Below, in pieces: positions 52,510 through 59,599 of a stretch of DNA of 64,000 nucleotides. Origin of the DNA: an uncultured Bacteroidales bacterium (GTDB lineage Bacteria > Bacteroidota > Bacteroidia > Bacteroidales > P3); assembly GCA_937884485.1 (NCBI GenBank), contig CALGCG010000024.1, forward strand, positions 1 through 64,000, in the 5' to 3' direction. Within the stretch, counting starts at the first letter, position 1. Every line of letters starts with the position of its first letter. Made by a program: the position numbers and the translations under genes. The notes below the pieces were generated by a model that did not search any database, was not told the DNA's origin, and was given only the letters and a program-made list of their open reading frames with translations.

Positions 52510-53925
52510 TCAGAACTGGAAGTAGATGAATGTCTCGTTGAAAATACCGTAAACGAATATCATGGCCAAGGTCGTCAGGTAGCAGGCATAGCGCACCACG
52601 CCGTATCTTACACCGCTCATGTCGAGCCCGTGTTCGCGGCCCCGTTGCAGCCATTCCACCACGAGCATCAGCATCACGAAAACGATGGAGCGCATCGGCG
52701 GATTGAAACTCGCCATGCCGCCGCTGACCATGCCGTTGTAGAATTCCATGGCTTCTCCGATGCTCTGGCTGCGGAAGAGCACCCATCCCAGGGCCGCCAG
52801 CACAAAGGTCAGGGCCATCTGTCCCAACTCCTTGATTCCCGGCAGCCAACGTCCTTCGGCAACGGTGTCGGTATACTTGCGGTTCTTGCCCAGCAGGATG
52901 AGGGGCAGGAAGAGGCAGGCGTGGAAAGCACCCCAGGCCAGGAAGGTCCAGTTGGCGCCATGCCACAGGCCGCTGACAAGGAAGATGACAAACGTGTTGC
53001 GCACCACCTTCCACTTCGCCACACGGCTGCCCCCGAGGGGGATGTAGACGTAGTCGCGGAACCAGGTGGTGAGGCTGATGTGCCAACGGCGCCAGAACTC
53101 GGCAATGTCGCGACTGAAGTAGGGCACGTTGAAGTTGCGCATCAGTTTGATTCCAAACAGCTTGGCGCAGCCGATGGCTATGTCGCTGTAGCCCGAGAAG
53201 TCGCAGTAGATCTGGATGGAAAAAAGCACGGCGGCTGTAGCAAGATTGAGGCTGCTCTGTCCACCGATGTCTCCCCATACTTCATCTACAAAGACGGCGC
53301 AGTTGTCGGCCACGACCACCTTCTTGAAGAATCCCCACAGCATCTGGCGCACGCCGTCGACGGCCATCGCATAGTCGAACTTCCTCTCCCTCAGGAACTG
53401 CGGCAGCAGGTTCGTGGCCCTCTCGATGGGGCCCGCCACCAGCTGGGGGAAGAAGCTGACGTAGGCGAAGAAGGCCACGGCGTCTTTCGTCGGGGCTATC
53501 TTGCCCCGATAGACGTCGATGCTGTAGCTCAACGCCTGGAAGGTGTAGAACGAGATGCCCACGGGCAGTATCAGGTTCAGCATCACGCTGTCGCCGCTGC
53601 ATCCCAACAGGCGTGCCAACTCGGAGGCGAAGAAGTCGTAGTATTTGAACAGCCCCAGGATGCCCAGGTTCAGCCCGATGTTGGTCCACATGACGGCCAG
53701 GTTGCGCCGCCGGCTGCTTTCGGGCCTGATCATCAGGCCGCTGGCGTAGGAACAGGCGGTGGTGAAGGCCATGAGCAGCAGGAACCGCCAGTCCCACCAG
53801 CCGTAGAACAGATAGCTCGCCACCACCACCAGCAGGTTCTGCCAGCGCACCTGCCGCCGCAGCACCCAGTAGAGGGCGAAGACCGCCGGCAGGAAAACCA
53901 TGAATTCAATCGAGGTGAAAAGCAT
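52510..53925 (-). CDS. MBOAT family O-acyltransferase (AlgI-like)
   Basis: 471 residues, about 10-12 membrane helices: MLFTSIEFMVFLPAVFALYWVL start, SYFFPQ-type loop VSFFPQLVAGPIERATNLLPQ, then FWRRWHISLTTWFRDYVYIPL and LVSGLWHGANWTFLAWGAFH with the conserved His. MBOAT proteins acetylate alginate, D-alanylate teichoic acid or acylate other polymers. With the SGNH gene 47 bases downstream it is likely to O-acetylate the capsule. Confidence 0.92.
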   Translation of the reverse strand: MLFTSIEFMVFLPAVFALYWVLRRQVRWQNLLVVVASYLFYGWWDWRFLLLMAFTTACSYASGLMIRPESSRRRNLAVMWTNIGLNLGILGLFKYYDFFASELARLLGCSGDSVMLNLILPVGISFYTFQALSYSIDVYRGKIAPTKDAVAFFAYVSFFPQLVAGPIERATNLLPQFLRERKFDYAMAVDGVRQMLWGFFKKVVVADNCAVFVDEVWGDIGGQSSLNLATAAVLFSIQIYCDFSGYSDIAIGCAKLFGIKLMRNFNVPYFSRDIAEFWRRWHISLTTWFRDYVYIPLGGSRVAKWKVVRNTFVIFLVSGLWHGANWTFLAWGAFHACLFLPLILLGKNRKYTDTVAEGRWLPGIKELGQMALTFVLAALGWVLFRSQSIGEAMEFYNGMVSGGMASFNPPMRSIVFVMLMLVVEWLQRGREHGLDMSGVRYGVVRYACYLTTLAMIFVYGIFNETFIYFQF

Positions 53926-53940
53926 ATCTCAGAAGGGGGC

Positions 53941-54068
53941 GACTGCCATTTTGTCAGTCCCAAAACCCTGTTTTCACCCTATCAACACCCACTTTGGTGG
54001 GAGTTGGGTGGGAGTTGATAGGGTGTTGGTAGGTAGATGGTAGGTACAGGACTGCCATTTTGTCAGTC
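53941..54068. repeat. Composite intergenic element: two GACTGCCATTTTGTCAGTC copies bracketing G-rich repeat copy C
   Basis: GACTGCCATTTTGTCAGTC is repeated exactly at 53941-53959 and 54050-54068 in the same orientation, each with GACTG/CAGTC inverted ends. Between them is an inverted repeat CCCTATCAAC (53977-53986) / GTTGATAGGG (54014-54023) with GGGAGTTGGGTGGG inside, the same family as 6003 and 40603. It fills the gap between a GT2 gene and the MBOAT gene. Confidence 0.72.
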
Positions 54069-54072
54069 GAGT

Positions 54073-55011
54073 TTATTGTGTTAAAAATTCATAAAAACGG
54101 AACAGCGAGGGGTGGATGCGGATGAGGCGGTAGAGGCGGCGGTGGCGGGGGGTGAGGCAGACGGTGCGGAACTGCCGCCAGTCGACCCACCGCTGCATCT
54201 CGCGGTCGATGTTGCCGTAGAGGTCCTTCGTTTTGCGGGAGAAGAGGTTGATGTAGTTCGAGGCCAACACACGGTAGATGGCCTTCTTGTCCACGCCCTG
54301 GAGGGGGATGAAGAGGTCGGCGAGCAGGCGTTGCACACGCAGGCTGTCGTCGAAGCGGCGACGGTCGACGGTGGTGGTGATGCTGTTCGCGCGTATCCTA
54401 TATATATACAGGCAGGGGGTGATGGTTCTCAGCGTCTTGGCGGCGAGCATGGCCTGGGTGGTGAAGAGGTCGTCCTCGGCGCGGAGGATGCCGTCGGCGA
54501 AGCGCAGGTTGTTGTCTATCAGGAACTGGCGACGGTAGGCCCGCTGCCAGATGCATACGAAATGGATGTCCGTGGCCTCCAGGCGGTGGCGGCAGAAGTA
54601 GGTCCAGCCGTCGGAGGTTTCGGGTTGGCGGATGGTGGGGTGGTAGGTCTGTTCGCCGGTGGCGTCGTGCAGCTTCTTGGCGTTGAAGGCTATGATGTCT
54701 TCGCCTGAGAGCTCGGCGGCGAGGGTCTCGAGGGCGCCGTCGGTGAGGAGGTCGTCGCTGTCCACGAAGAGGATGTACTCGCCCCGGGCCTCGTCGAGGC
54801 CGCGGTTGCGGGCGGTGCTCATGCCGCGGTTCGCCTGGTGGATGGTTTTCACGTCGGGGTAGCGTTCCAGCAGGGCCGCCGTGCCGTCGGTGCTGCCGTC
54901 GTCGACGACGATGACCTCGCAGCCCTGGCGTTCCTGCGCGAGGATGCTGTCGAGGCACTGCTGCAGGTAGGCTTCGGCGTTGTAGGTGGGTATGATGATG
55001 GAGAGTTTCAT
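54073..55011 (-). CDS. Glycosyltransferase family 2 protein
   Basis: 312 residues from MKLSIIIPTYNAEAYLQQCL. GCEVIVVDDGSTDGTAALLERY and the acidic YILFVDSDDLLTDGA give the GT-A donor and metal site, with STARNRGLDEARGEY before it (12 residues between NRG and DSDD). The C-terminus resembles capsular GT2 enzymes. It shares a 4-base ATGA overlap with the RAYT-type transposase gene upstream, so its translation may be coupled to that gene. GC-rich. Confidence 0.9.
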   Translation of the reverse strand: MKLSIIIPTYNAEAYLQQCLDSILAQERQGCEVIVVDDGSTDGTAALLERYPDVKTIHQANRGMSTARNRGLDEARGEYILFVDSDDLLTDGALETLAAELSGEDIIAFNAKKLHDATGEQTYHPTIRQPETSDGWTYFCRHRLEATDIHFVCIWQRAYRRQFLIDNNLRFADGILRAEDDLFTTQAMLAAKTLRTITPCLYIYRIRANSITTTVDRRRFDDSLRVQRLLADLFIPLQGVDKKAIYRVLASNYINLFSRKTKDLYGNIDREMQRWVDWRQFRTVCLTPRHRRLYRLIRIHPSLFRFYEFLTQ

Positions 55012-56198
55012 AAGGTGGAGGCAATGGTTTCGGCCATGGTGTTCAGCGCGTTGCATTGTTCGCGACTGACAACGGTATGGGTGGCGTGGTGTTTCCATGG
55101 GGCCAGTTGCAGCAGGCGTCCTTCGGCGCAAGCGTAGAAGGATTGCCCTACGGGCTTGTACAGGTCGGGGAATCCGTTTTCCATGAGGTGTATCAGTGTG
55201 CGGTGGTTTTCGCTGGCCTTTAGGGCTATGGCTTTCTCGGCTTCCGATATGAAGGCGCCGATGAGTACGGTGCCTTTTTGCGAGGCTTCGGCGCAGCGGG
55301 AGGCGTAGGCATTGAGTTCGGCGGGCGACCAGTGGCGGCGGCAGTGTACGGCCATGAGGGGTGCTTGCAGGAGAGCGAGGTTGCCGATGGCGTCGAAGGT
55401 GTGGCCGGCCACGGTGATGTTGCGGTGGAGGGTGAAGTAGGGACTGTTGTCGCGCTTGAGGAGCAGGCGGCGGGGGTTGTCGCGTATGTAGTCTATCATG
55501 CGCTGCAGCTGGCCTTTGCCTTGGAGGATGCGGTCGTTGTAGCCCTCGGCGAAGAGGCGGCGGAAGACTTTCTCCTGCGACGCAAGCGTCGCAGCACCCG
55601 ACAAAGGAGCAGAAAACGGCACCTCTTTTCCAGTGTCATTTGTTGTCCCCGTTCCTTTGTCCTCTCCGGTTCCCGTCTTTGTCCCCGTTCCTTTGTTCTC
55701 TCCGGTTCCCGTCTTTGTCCCCGTTCCTTTGTTCTCTCCGGTTCCCGCCGTTTCGTCTTTTGTTGTCCCCGTTCCTTTGTCCTCTCTGGTTTCCGTCTTT
55801 GTCCCCGCTCCTTTGTTCTGTGCAAGGGCGCTTGCGCCCGCCGGTGGCTTTGTCGGCGCCAGCCGCCCATAGGCATGCCCGCAAGCTATTTTCCACGACG
55901 AGAAGAGGCTCCCCAGCGGCTTGTCAAGCCTCTCTGTGACTTGGATGATGACATGCACATGATCCGGCATCACCTGGTGTTGCAGCAGCCTCAGTTGTGG
56001 ATATCGTTGGCAAAGGGAGTACAGCTCGTAGCGTACGGCCACTCCCAGCGGCGTCAGTTCGATATGCGCTGTATGCGCGTCGCCTGCCACCTTTCCCAAT
56101 AGGGGCCGTCGCCCTTCCACGGTCACCGTCAGCATGTATATGCAGGGCGACTTGTAGTCGTGGTTAGAACAGCGCTGTATCTGGGGTTTGTCGGCCAT
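55008..56198 (-). CDS. RAYT-type tyrosine (Y1) transposase with expanded linker and C-terminal extension
   Basis: 396 residues. N-terminal Y1/RAYT domain: YMLTVTVEGRRPLLGK, then the HUH motif MPDHVHVIIQV (His80, His82), and the likely catalytic Tyr220 in AEGYNDRILQGKGQLQRMIDYI. Residues about 117-207 are an extra low-complexity linker made of TGTGENKGTGTK-like repeats and two REP-like elements; RAYTs normally lack it. The C-terminal part (about 255-396), with GTVLIGAFISEAEKAI and EGRLLQLAPW, has the look of a Rossmann-type fold. RAYTs bind and cut REP hairpins. Its stop overlaps a GT2 start. Confidence 0.85.
   Translation of the reverse strand: MADKPQIQRCSNHDYKSPCIYMLTVTVEGRRPLLGKVAGDAHTAHIELTPLGVAVRYELYSLCQRYPQLRLLQHQVMPDHVHVIIQVTERLDKPLGSLFSSWKIACGHAYGRLAPTKPPAGASALAQNKGAGTKTETREDKGTGTTKDETAGTGENKGTGTKTGTGENKGTGTKTGTGEDKGTGTTNDTGKEVPFSAPLSGAATLASQEKVFRRLFAEGYNDRILQGKGQLQRMIDYIRDNPRRLLLKRDNSPYFTLHRNITVAGHTFDAIGNLALLQAPLMAVHCRRHWSPAELNAYASRCAEASQKGTVLIGAFISEAEKAIALKASENHRTLIHLMENGFPDLYKPVGQSFYACAEGRLLQLAPWKHHATHTVVSREQCNALNTMAETIASTL
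55575..55610 (+). repeat. REP-like element copy 2, inside the RAYT gene
   Basis: Perfect hairpin CTGCGACG-CAAG-CGTCGCAG at 55575-55594. GCAAGCG (55582-55588), 12 bases, then ACAAAGGAGC (55601-55610), the same spacing as the other copies. The encoded FSAPLSGAATLAS resembles SAPLSREAALAS in the GT2 at 42812. Confidence 0.82.
55651..55827. repeat. 36-bp minisatellite in the RAYT gene
   Basis: Units begin GTTCCTTTGT and end GTCTTTGTCCCC: 55651-55686, 55687-55722, a 48-bp variant 55723-55770, 55771-55806, and a partial unit after. Each 36-bp unit encodes 12 residues (TGTGENKGTGTK type), so copy changes keep the frame. It spans most of the inserted linker. The opposite strand also reads open through it, an artefact of the repeats. 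Confidence 0.88.
55807..55835 (-). repeat. REP-like element copy 3, inside the RAYT gene
   Basis: On the plus strand GCTCCTTTGT (55807-55816), 12 bases, CGCTTGC (55829-55835): the inverted form of GCAAGCG-N12-ACAAAGGAGC. A GGGCG-CTTG-CGCCC hairpin covers 55826-55839. It encodes AGASALAQNKGAG in the transposase. Confidence 0.8.
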
Positions 56199-56220
56199 TA
56201 TCCTGTCTTGGTTTTTCTTC

Positions 56221-56249
56221 GCTCCTTTGTCCTGTGTCCAAGCGCTTGC
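56221..56249 (-). repeat. REP-like element copy 4, upstream of the RAYT gene
   Basis: GCTCCTTTGT (56221-56230), 12 bases, CGCTTGC (56243-56249), in inverted orientation, 22 bases upstream of the RAYT start codon. The surrounding 56200-56290 gap has no gene. A repeat of this kind next to its transposase gene is the standard RAYT/REP arrangement. Confidence 0.78.
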
Positions 56250-56295
56250 CTGTCAGAGGAGGGCATAGCGTCCCCTGCAGGTGTCGGGGTTATTC

Positions 56296-57165
56296 TTAGT
56301 GGGAAAGGATCTTCCTCGCTTTGCGCACCAGCTTCTTGTATTCAAGTAATGCTGCAGTTGTGTTGCGTTTGTGAATCAGTTTCAGGGTCGCGAGGTGCAG
56401 GTCCTGTTTGAGTACCGACAGGGGCGACCACTGTTGCATCCAGGGTTTTGTCTCTCCGATAAAATGGAGTATTGCCACTGACTTGGGGGCATCGATTTGG
56501 TCGTTGTATACATATCCCAGATGCGATTCATAATAATGTGCATAGTTTGCAAAAACGCCGTATTTCTCGCCAAGGTGCAGCTCGTGCCGTTCAGGCCATT
56601 CTTCATAGTATGCTTGCAGAATGTCTTGGTCTCCGCACCATTTTTTTCGGTCGTAGACTTCTGGAATGATGGATGAAAACTTCTGTGACAGACCCTTCTC
56701 AGGGACAATGACCATCAGTCCCGAGTTTAAATCTATCCAGTGTTCGTTACCGGGGTATTCTTTCCCTGCCACTACGGCAGACATGTGCGGTTTCTCGAAG
56801 AGATGGTCGAGGTTTTGGAGAACATACATGTCTGCATCTATTATATATACTATTTTGTCGAACTGCGTCTGCTCGAAAACCAGGAGTTTGTCGAAGGTAT
56901 GGTTGAAGCGGAGTTCTCCCTGGTGTTTATTGTTGTCTATAAGTTGTTGCGGAAGATTGACGGAATTGGAGTATTCAATGATTTGTATTCCGTTGTCTTT
57001 TAATTTGGAACACAGCGCGTCTTCGCTCCTGACCAGGTCGGAAGGGAGCATGACATAAAGAGGGATGCTTGTGCCGGTTTGCCGAAGGCTGATATGCAAT
57101 GCCATGACTCCTGGCAGGTATTTCTTGTTTGTGGCGATGGTGATATATGCGCGGTGTAGACTCAT
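56296..57165 (-). CDS. Glycosyltransferase family 8 protein
   Basis: 289 residues: AYITIATNKKYLPGVMALHISL start, KIVYIIDADMYVLQNLDHLFE with the DxD motif, then NSGLMVIVPEKG, CGDQDILQAYY and VAILHFIGETKPW, the metal-binding His region of GT8. GT8 enzymes are retaining glucosyl- or galactosyltransferases of LPS cores and capsules. It lies just upstream of the RAYT gene; the gap contains REP-like copy 4. Confidence 0.92.
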   Translation of the reverse strand: MSLHRAYITIATNKKYLPGVMALHISLRQTGTSIPLYVMLPSDLVRSEDALCSKLKDNGIQIIEYSNSVNLPQQLIDNNKHQGELRFNHTFDKLLVFEQTQFDKIVYIIDADMYVLQNLDHLFEKPHMSAVVAGKEYPGNEHWIDLNSGLMVIVPEKGLSQKFSSIIPEVYDRKKWCGDQDILQAYYEEWPERHELHLGEKYGVFANYAHYYESHLGYVYNDQIDAPKSVAILHFIGETKPWMQQWSPLSVLKQDLHLATLKLIHKRNTTAALLEYKKLVRKARKILSH

Positions 57166-57212
57166 CTAATGAAAATAATGCAATGTTATGATGTGCTGTT
57201 TTGTTTTGTCCT

Positions 57213-57923
57213 TCAGGGTTGTCGCAGTTCTATGCGAGGTAGCAGCAGGGGTTTTGCCCCCTGACGCACGGTGCCTCCCCAGGCACAGAGGGCGGTGCGG
57301 AAGGATTGTTGCTTGACAAGGGTGAGGGTGTCGGCATTGTAGGCTCCGTGGGGATAGGAGAAATGGTGGACGTCATGGCCGAGGAGGGTCTCCAGTTCCT
57401 GACGGGAGTGTGCAATCTCTTTCTGCTGGTCGTCGAGTGAAAGGGTGTCGAGACGGGGGTGGCTGATGGTGTGGGCACCGATGGTGCAGAGGGGGTCGGC
57501 ATCCAGCATTTTGAGAGATTCGGTGTTGATTCCCAGTTTCTCGCCCGGGTACCACCACATGGGGAGGCGGTTGTCGATGAAGCCGGTGGTGACATAGACG
57601 GCGAAGGGGACTTCGAGGCGTTTCAGCAGGGGATAGGCGATGTCGTAGTTGTCCTGGTAGCCGTCGTCGAAGGTGAGGCAGACAAAGAGGGAGGAATTGA
57701 AAAGTGGAAATTGGAAATTGAAAATTGGGAGTTCGTCTATTTTGATGAAGGTGTAGCCCTTATGGCGATAGTCCAGTATGGTTTGTTCGAGGAAGTCGGG
57801 GGTGACCTCCAGCCCGCGCTGCGAGGGGTTGTCGCTGCGCTGCTCCACCACGCGGTGCAACATCAGGATATCCCCCAGCATGGGGTGGGTGAGGTTGTGG
57901 AGTTTGCGGCGGAGGTCAATCAT
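57213..57923 (-). CDS. Polysaccharide deacetylase (NodB, CE4) protein
   Basis: 236 residues with the CE4 set: LTFDDGYQDNYDIAYPLL (Asp pair), GAHTISHPRL (metal-binding H-x3-H), and HFSYPHGAYN. It deacetylates N-acetyl sugars. A low-complexity stretch PIFNFQFPLFNSS just before the TFDDG motif corresponds to an AT-rich repeat (57694-57732, attg/aaatt units). It lies 47 bases from the GT8 gene. Confidence 0.87.
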   Translation of the reverse strand: MIDLRRKLHNLTHPMLGDILMLHRVVEQRSDNPSQRGLEVTPDFLEQTILDYRHKGYTFIKIDELPIFNFQFPLFNSSLFVCLTFDDGYQDNYDIAYPLLKRLEVPFAVYVTTGFIDNRLPMWWYPGEKLGINTESLKMLDADPLCTIGAHTISHPRLDTLSLDDQQKEIAHSRQELETLLGHDVHHFSYPHGAYNADTLTLVKQQSFRTALCAWGGTVRQGAKPLLLPRIELRQP

Positions 57924-57974
57924 ATTGTGTTTTTGCGCTCAATCAGAGTATTTATTTCAATTAGATTGTTTTTT

Positions 57975-58073
57975 CTCAATCAGATTTTATAAGATTATAA
58001 AAGATGGTTACTATTGCTGACAGGTTGTAAAAAATAGATTTTTTCTTTTTAAATCTTTTACAATCTGATTGAG
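57975..58073. mobile_element. Small palindromic (MITE-like) element related to the GxxExxY gene repeats
   Basis: Ends CTCAATCAGATT... at 57975 and its inverse ending ...AATCTGATTGAG at 58073 match over about 25 of 29 bases. The ends also match those of the 454-bp element at 59111-59564, but this 99-bp version has no gene. A further degenerate CTCAATCAG is at 57938. No target duplication is obvious. It fills the gap between the NodB and GT2 genes. Confidence 0.75.
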
Positions 58074-58081
58074 ATTTTATA

Positions 58082-59095
58082 TTATTTTCTTTTGAACAGC
58101 AGGCATTTGGCTATCACTTTGCGGCGGTTTTTCTTTGGCAGGGTGGGGTAGAGGCCGCTGGCGAGGAGTCGGATGAGGGCGAGGGGGGTGTACTGAGTGG
58201 GAAAGTATCTGTGTTCCACATAGTCCAAGGCGCCATAGGCGATATGGAATTTGAATTTGCGGCGCAGGGCATCGTCGGAGTAGTTACCGGCGGTGTTGCG
58301 GTCGACGAGCAGTTGGGCGAAGGCCTTGAAGTTGATGATGTCTTCCTTGGAATTGATTGTGCATGGGACGAAGACCGCGATGAAGTAGTGTTTTTCTTCG
58401 TCGGTGAAGTTGGGGTTGAGCCATTGCAGCATCTTGAGTCGCACCTCGTTGCTTTTCACTATCTGGGCTTCGCGTCGCGAGGTGGAGATCTGGGTGGCGT
58501 GGGTGCGGTAGTGGAAGAGGGTGCGCTGGACGTTGTAGACCTGCGTGACACGGTAGACGTTGGCCCACATCATGTAGTCCTCGGCCGGGAAGGCATCGGT
58601 GCTGTAGCGCAGGTGGTTGTCAGCCATGACGGTGCGGCGGAACACCGGCACGATGACCGTGCATCCGAAGAGCATCTGGGCTTTGGAGTCCTCGTGGCGC
58701 TCGGGGAAGCGTACCAGCGAGGTCTTGGTGCCGAAGAACTGGAATCCGAAGCTGCAGACGCCCACCTCGGGATGGCTGTCGAGGACACGTATGCCGGTCT
58801 CCAGCCAGTCGGGTTCGGCGATGTCGTCTCCATCCATACGGGCCACCAGCTCGGTGTCGATGATGTCGAGGCCTCGGTTGAGGTTATCTGCCAATCCCAC
58901 ATTATTTGGGAAGGCGGCGATGCGTATGCGTGGGTCATCGATGGCGCGGACGCGGTCGAGGGTGTCGTCGGTCGAGGCGTCGTCGACCACCAGCAGCTCG
59001 AAGTCGCGGTAGGACTGACGGAGGACGCTGTGGATGGCTTCCTCGACCCAGGGGGCTACATTATATGTCGGCATGAGCACGGTTACTCTCGGCAT
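58082..59095 (-). CDS. Glycosyltransferase family 2 protein
   Basis: 337 residues: VTVLMPTYNVAPWVEEAIHSV, FELLVVDDASTDDTLDRV, VGLADNLNRGLDIIDTELVARMDGDD with DGDD as the metal site, and PRIRIAAFPNNVGLAD. The C-terminal part has FAQLLVDRN and a basic tail. It ends exactly beside the MITE-like element and begins 15 bases before the left end of the GxxExxY element. Confidence 0.9.
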   Translation of the reverse strand: MPRVTVLMPTYNVAPWVEEAIHSVLRQSYRDFELLVVDDASTDDTLDRVRAIDDPRIRIAAFPNNVGLADNLNRGLDIIDTELVARMDGDDIAEPDWLETGIRVLDSHPEVGVCSFGFQFFGTKTSLVRFPERHEDSKAQMLFGCTVIVPVFRRTVMADNHLRYSTDAFPAEDYMMWANVYRVTQVYNVQRTLFHYRTHATQISTSRREAQIVKSNEVRLKMLQWLNPNFTDEEKHYFIAVFVPCTINSKEDIINFKAFAQLLVDRNTAGNYSDDALRRKFKFHIAYGALDYVEHRYFPTQYTPLALIRLLASGLYPTLPKKNRRKVIAKCLLFKRK

Positions 59096-59110
59096 ATCCT
59101 TGTCTTATAT

Positions 59111-59564
59111 CTCAATCAGATTTTAAAAGATTATAAAAGAATTATTTGTGGTAGTTGACGTTTATGATTCTGTTTATCTCATGACCGATGCGGAGACTTT
59201 CACTATTGAAATTGATGAGATATCCGATGGGTTTATTGGCTAGTTTGAGATATGTCTGCAACTGCTTGAAGTGTACTTTTTCTATTGAGGATACTGATTT
59301 TAGTTCGAGGATAACTTCATTTTCCACCAAAATATCTATTCGGAACCCGATTCCAAGATTGTCGCCATCATATATTACTTCCAACGGGACCTCCTCTTCG
59401 GCTAGCAGGCACGCATTGTCCAATTCGATCATTAAAGCCTTTTGGTATACAGATTCCAGCAATCCGGGTCCAAGTTTGGAATGAACCTTCAACGCACATC
59501 CAATGATTGTATAGGTTAATTCGTTGTCCATGATTCTTTTGAAATCTTTTAAAATCTGATTGAG
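59111..59564. mobile_element. GxxExxY gene flanked by 35-bp terminal inverted repeats
   Basis: Left end 59111-59145 and right end 59530-59564 match in 32 of 35 bases, both starting CTCAATCAGATT. The left repeat contains the stop codon of the GxxExxY gene and the right repeat contains its ATG, so the element is just gene plus ends, 454 bp. It lies between two GT2 genes, 15 bp and 35 bp away. A further TCCGATTGAG sits just outside the right end. No target duplication is evident. Confidence 0.8.
59142..59531 (-). CDS. GxxExxY family protein (PD-(D/E)XK nuclease-like fold)
   Basis: 129 residues. The naming motif G-L-L-E-S-V-Y is at 23-29, in KLGPGLLESVYQKAL. FRIDILVENEVILELKSV gives the nuclease-like Asp66 and Glu76-x-Lys78. 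GxxExxY proteins are widespread small proteins, often in several copies per genome, and no function is proven. Here the gene is enclosed by inverted repeats overlapping both of its ends, which suggests mobility. Confidence 0.9.
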   Translation of the reverse strand: MDNELTYTIIGCALKVHSKLGPGLLESVYQKALMIELDNACLLAEEEVPLEVIYDGDNLGIGFRIDILVENEVILELKSVSSIEKVHFKQLQTYLKLANKPIGYLINFNSESLRIGHEINRIINVNYHK

Positions 59565-59599
59565 AAAAAATCCGATTGAGAATTAGCTTCTGCGGAGAA

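Noticed and set aside
52630..54018. 462-residue plus-strand open frame opposite the MBOAT gene
   Set aside because: MBOAT signatures lie on the minus strand; the plus frame reads Gln/Glu/His-rich with no domains and runs through the intergenic repeats.
55126..55135. GCGCAAGCG match in the RAYT C-terminal part
   Set aside because: The second half of the element (ACAAAGGAGC) is missing at the required spacing.
55651..55827. Possible CRISPR array
   Set aside because: Units are head to tail without unique spacers and keep the reading frame of the transposase.
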